A program made the translations under genes and the position numbers. From the IMG/VR virus record IMGVR_UViG_3300025469_000003, positions 1 to 64,000 of that record: a stretch of 64,000 nucleotides of DNA; one strand, written 5' to 3'. The DNA is from a virus. The notes under the pieces are model-generated. The model made no database searches, was not told the origin of the DNA, and saw only the letters and a list, made by a program, of their open reading frames with translations. Below are positions 63,850 to 64,000 of this stretch, piece after piece (position 1 is the first letter of the stretch; every line of letters starts with the position of its first letter).

Positions 63850-64000
63850 GGGTTGGGCGTGATAAAGTTCTAGTTGTTAGGGAAGCACCTTCTTCAAAGA
63901 CAAAATCAGGACTTTTCGATGTCCCGGACGCCGCACGGGAAAAACCAGATTTTGGAGAAGTAATTGCAGTTGGTGTGGATGTTTCTGACTGGGCTATTGG
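63846..64000 (+). CDS. groES: GroES-like co-chaperonin (partial)
   Basis: 51 codons to the window edge. VGRDKVLVVREAPSS, TKSGLFDVPDAAREKPDFGEVIAVG match the Cpn10 start and mobile loop (KTKSGLF...PD). The ATG overlaps the broken HNH stop as ATGA. The order groEL-groES is the reverse of the bacterial operon. Confidence 0.88.
   Translation, partial: MRVGRDKVLVVREAPSSKTKSGLFDVPDAAREKPDFGEVIAVGVDVSDWAI

Overview
The window is part of the genome of a tailed double-stranded DNA bacteriophage. Evidence includes large virion proteins that look like podovirus ejection proteins, a family A DNA polymerase, a primase-helicase fusion, RecA, DNA and RNA ligases, a GH24 lysozyme, a Mom-like DNA modification enzyme, many free-standing homing endonucleases and a dispersed set of tRNA genes. 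I see no integrase, repressor or CRISPR array. The host cannot be named from the sequence. Promoters of the form TTGACW-N17-TANNCT suggest use of a host sigma-70-type RNA polymerase.

Layout. 1-13.4 kb (+): the end of a structural gene, a HAD/glycosyltransferase/methyltransferase fusion, a second glycosyltransferase, a run of virion proteins ending in two very large ones (793 and 1133 aa), and a GIY-YIG endonuclease. 13.4-19.1 kb (-): a glycan cassette (GT2, NAD-dependent epimerase, two methyltransferases, a GT4-GT10 fusion). 19.1-31.1 kb (-): replication and nucleotide metabolism (PolA, a dATP/dGTP diphosphohydrolase-like protein, a nucleoside deoxyribosyltransferase-like protein, a phosphoesterase), lysozyme, a Clp-type unfoldase, Mom, RecA, a nuclease, an isolated NrdJ C-terminal domain and a primase-helicase. 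31.1-43.4 kb (-): a tmRNA gene, SF2 helicase, RlpA-like protein, zincin, an SSB-like protein, RNA ligase, a PD-(D/E)XK nuclease and small zinc-binding proteins. 43.5-45.5 kb (-): a tRNA cluster with three additional highly structured RNAs. 45.5-51.7 kb (-): DNA ligase, SWIM proteins, then six small genes each preceded by a copy of the same two-hairpin RNA element. 51.7-55 kb: gene-poor divergent region rich in short repeats. 55-64 kb (mostly +): a PAPS-reductase-like protein, three secreted beta-sandwich proteins, a DUF932 protein, tRNAs, a membrane-protein trio, and groEL with groES separated by a broken HNH gene.

The most notable find is at 31.78-32.12 kb on the minus strand: a circularly permuted (two-piece) tmRNA gene with its own promoter. 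The acceptor piece precedes the coding piece; the two pair into a 7-bp acceptor stem with the G3-U70 alanine identity pair; a pseudoknot lies just upstream of the resume codon; the predicted tag is AKNTKVLYANA with its stop codon in a P5-like hairpin loop. The same phage encodes a Clp unfoldase that keeps an IGF loop of the type used to dock on ClpP, so a phage-controlled tagging and degradation route is conceivable. The second strong candidate for an undescribed element is the six-copy 5'-leader RNA family at 49.1-51.4 kb.
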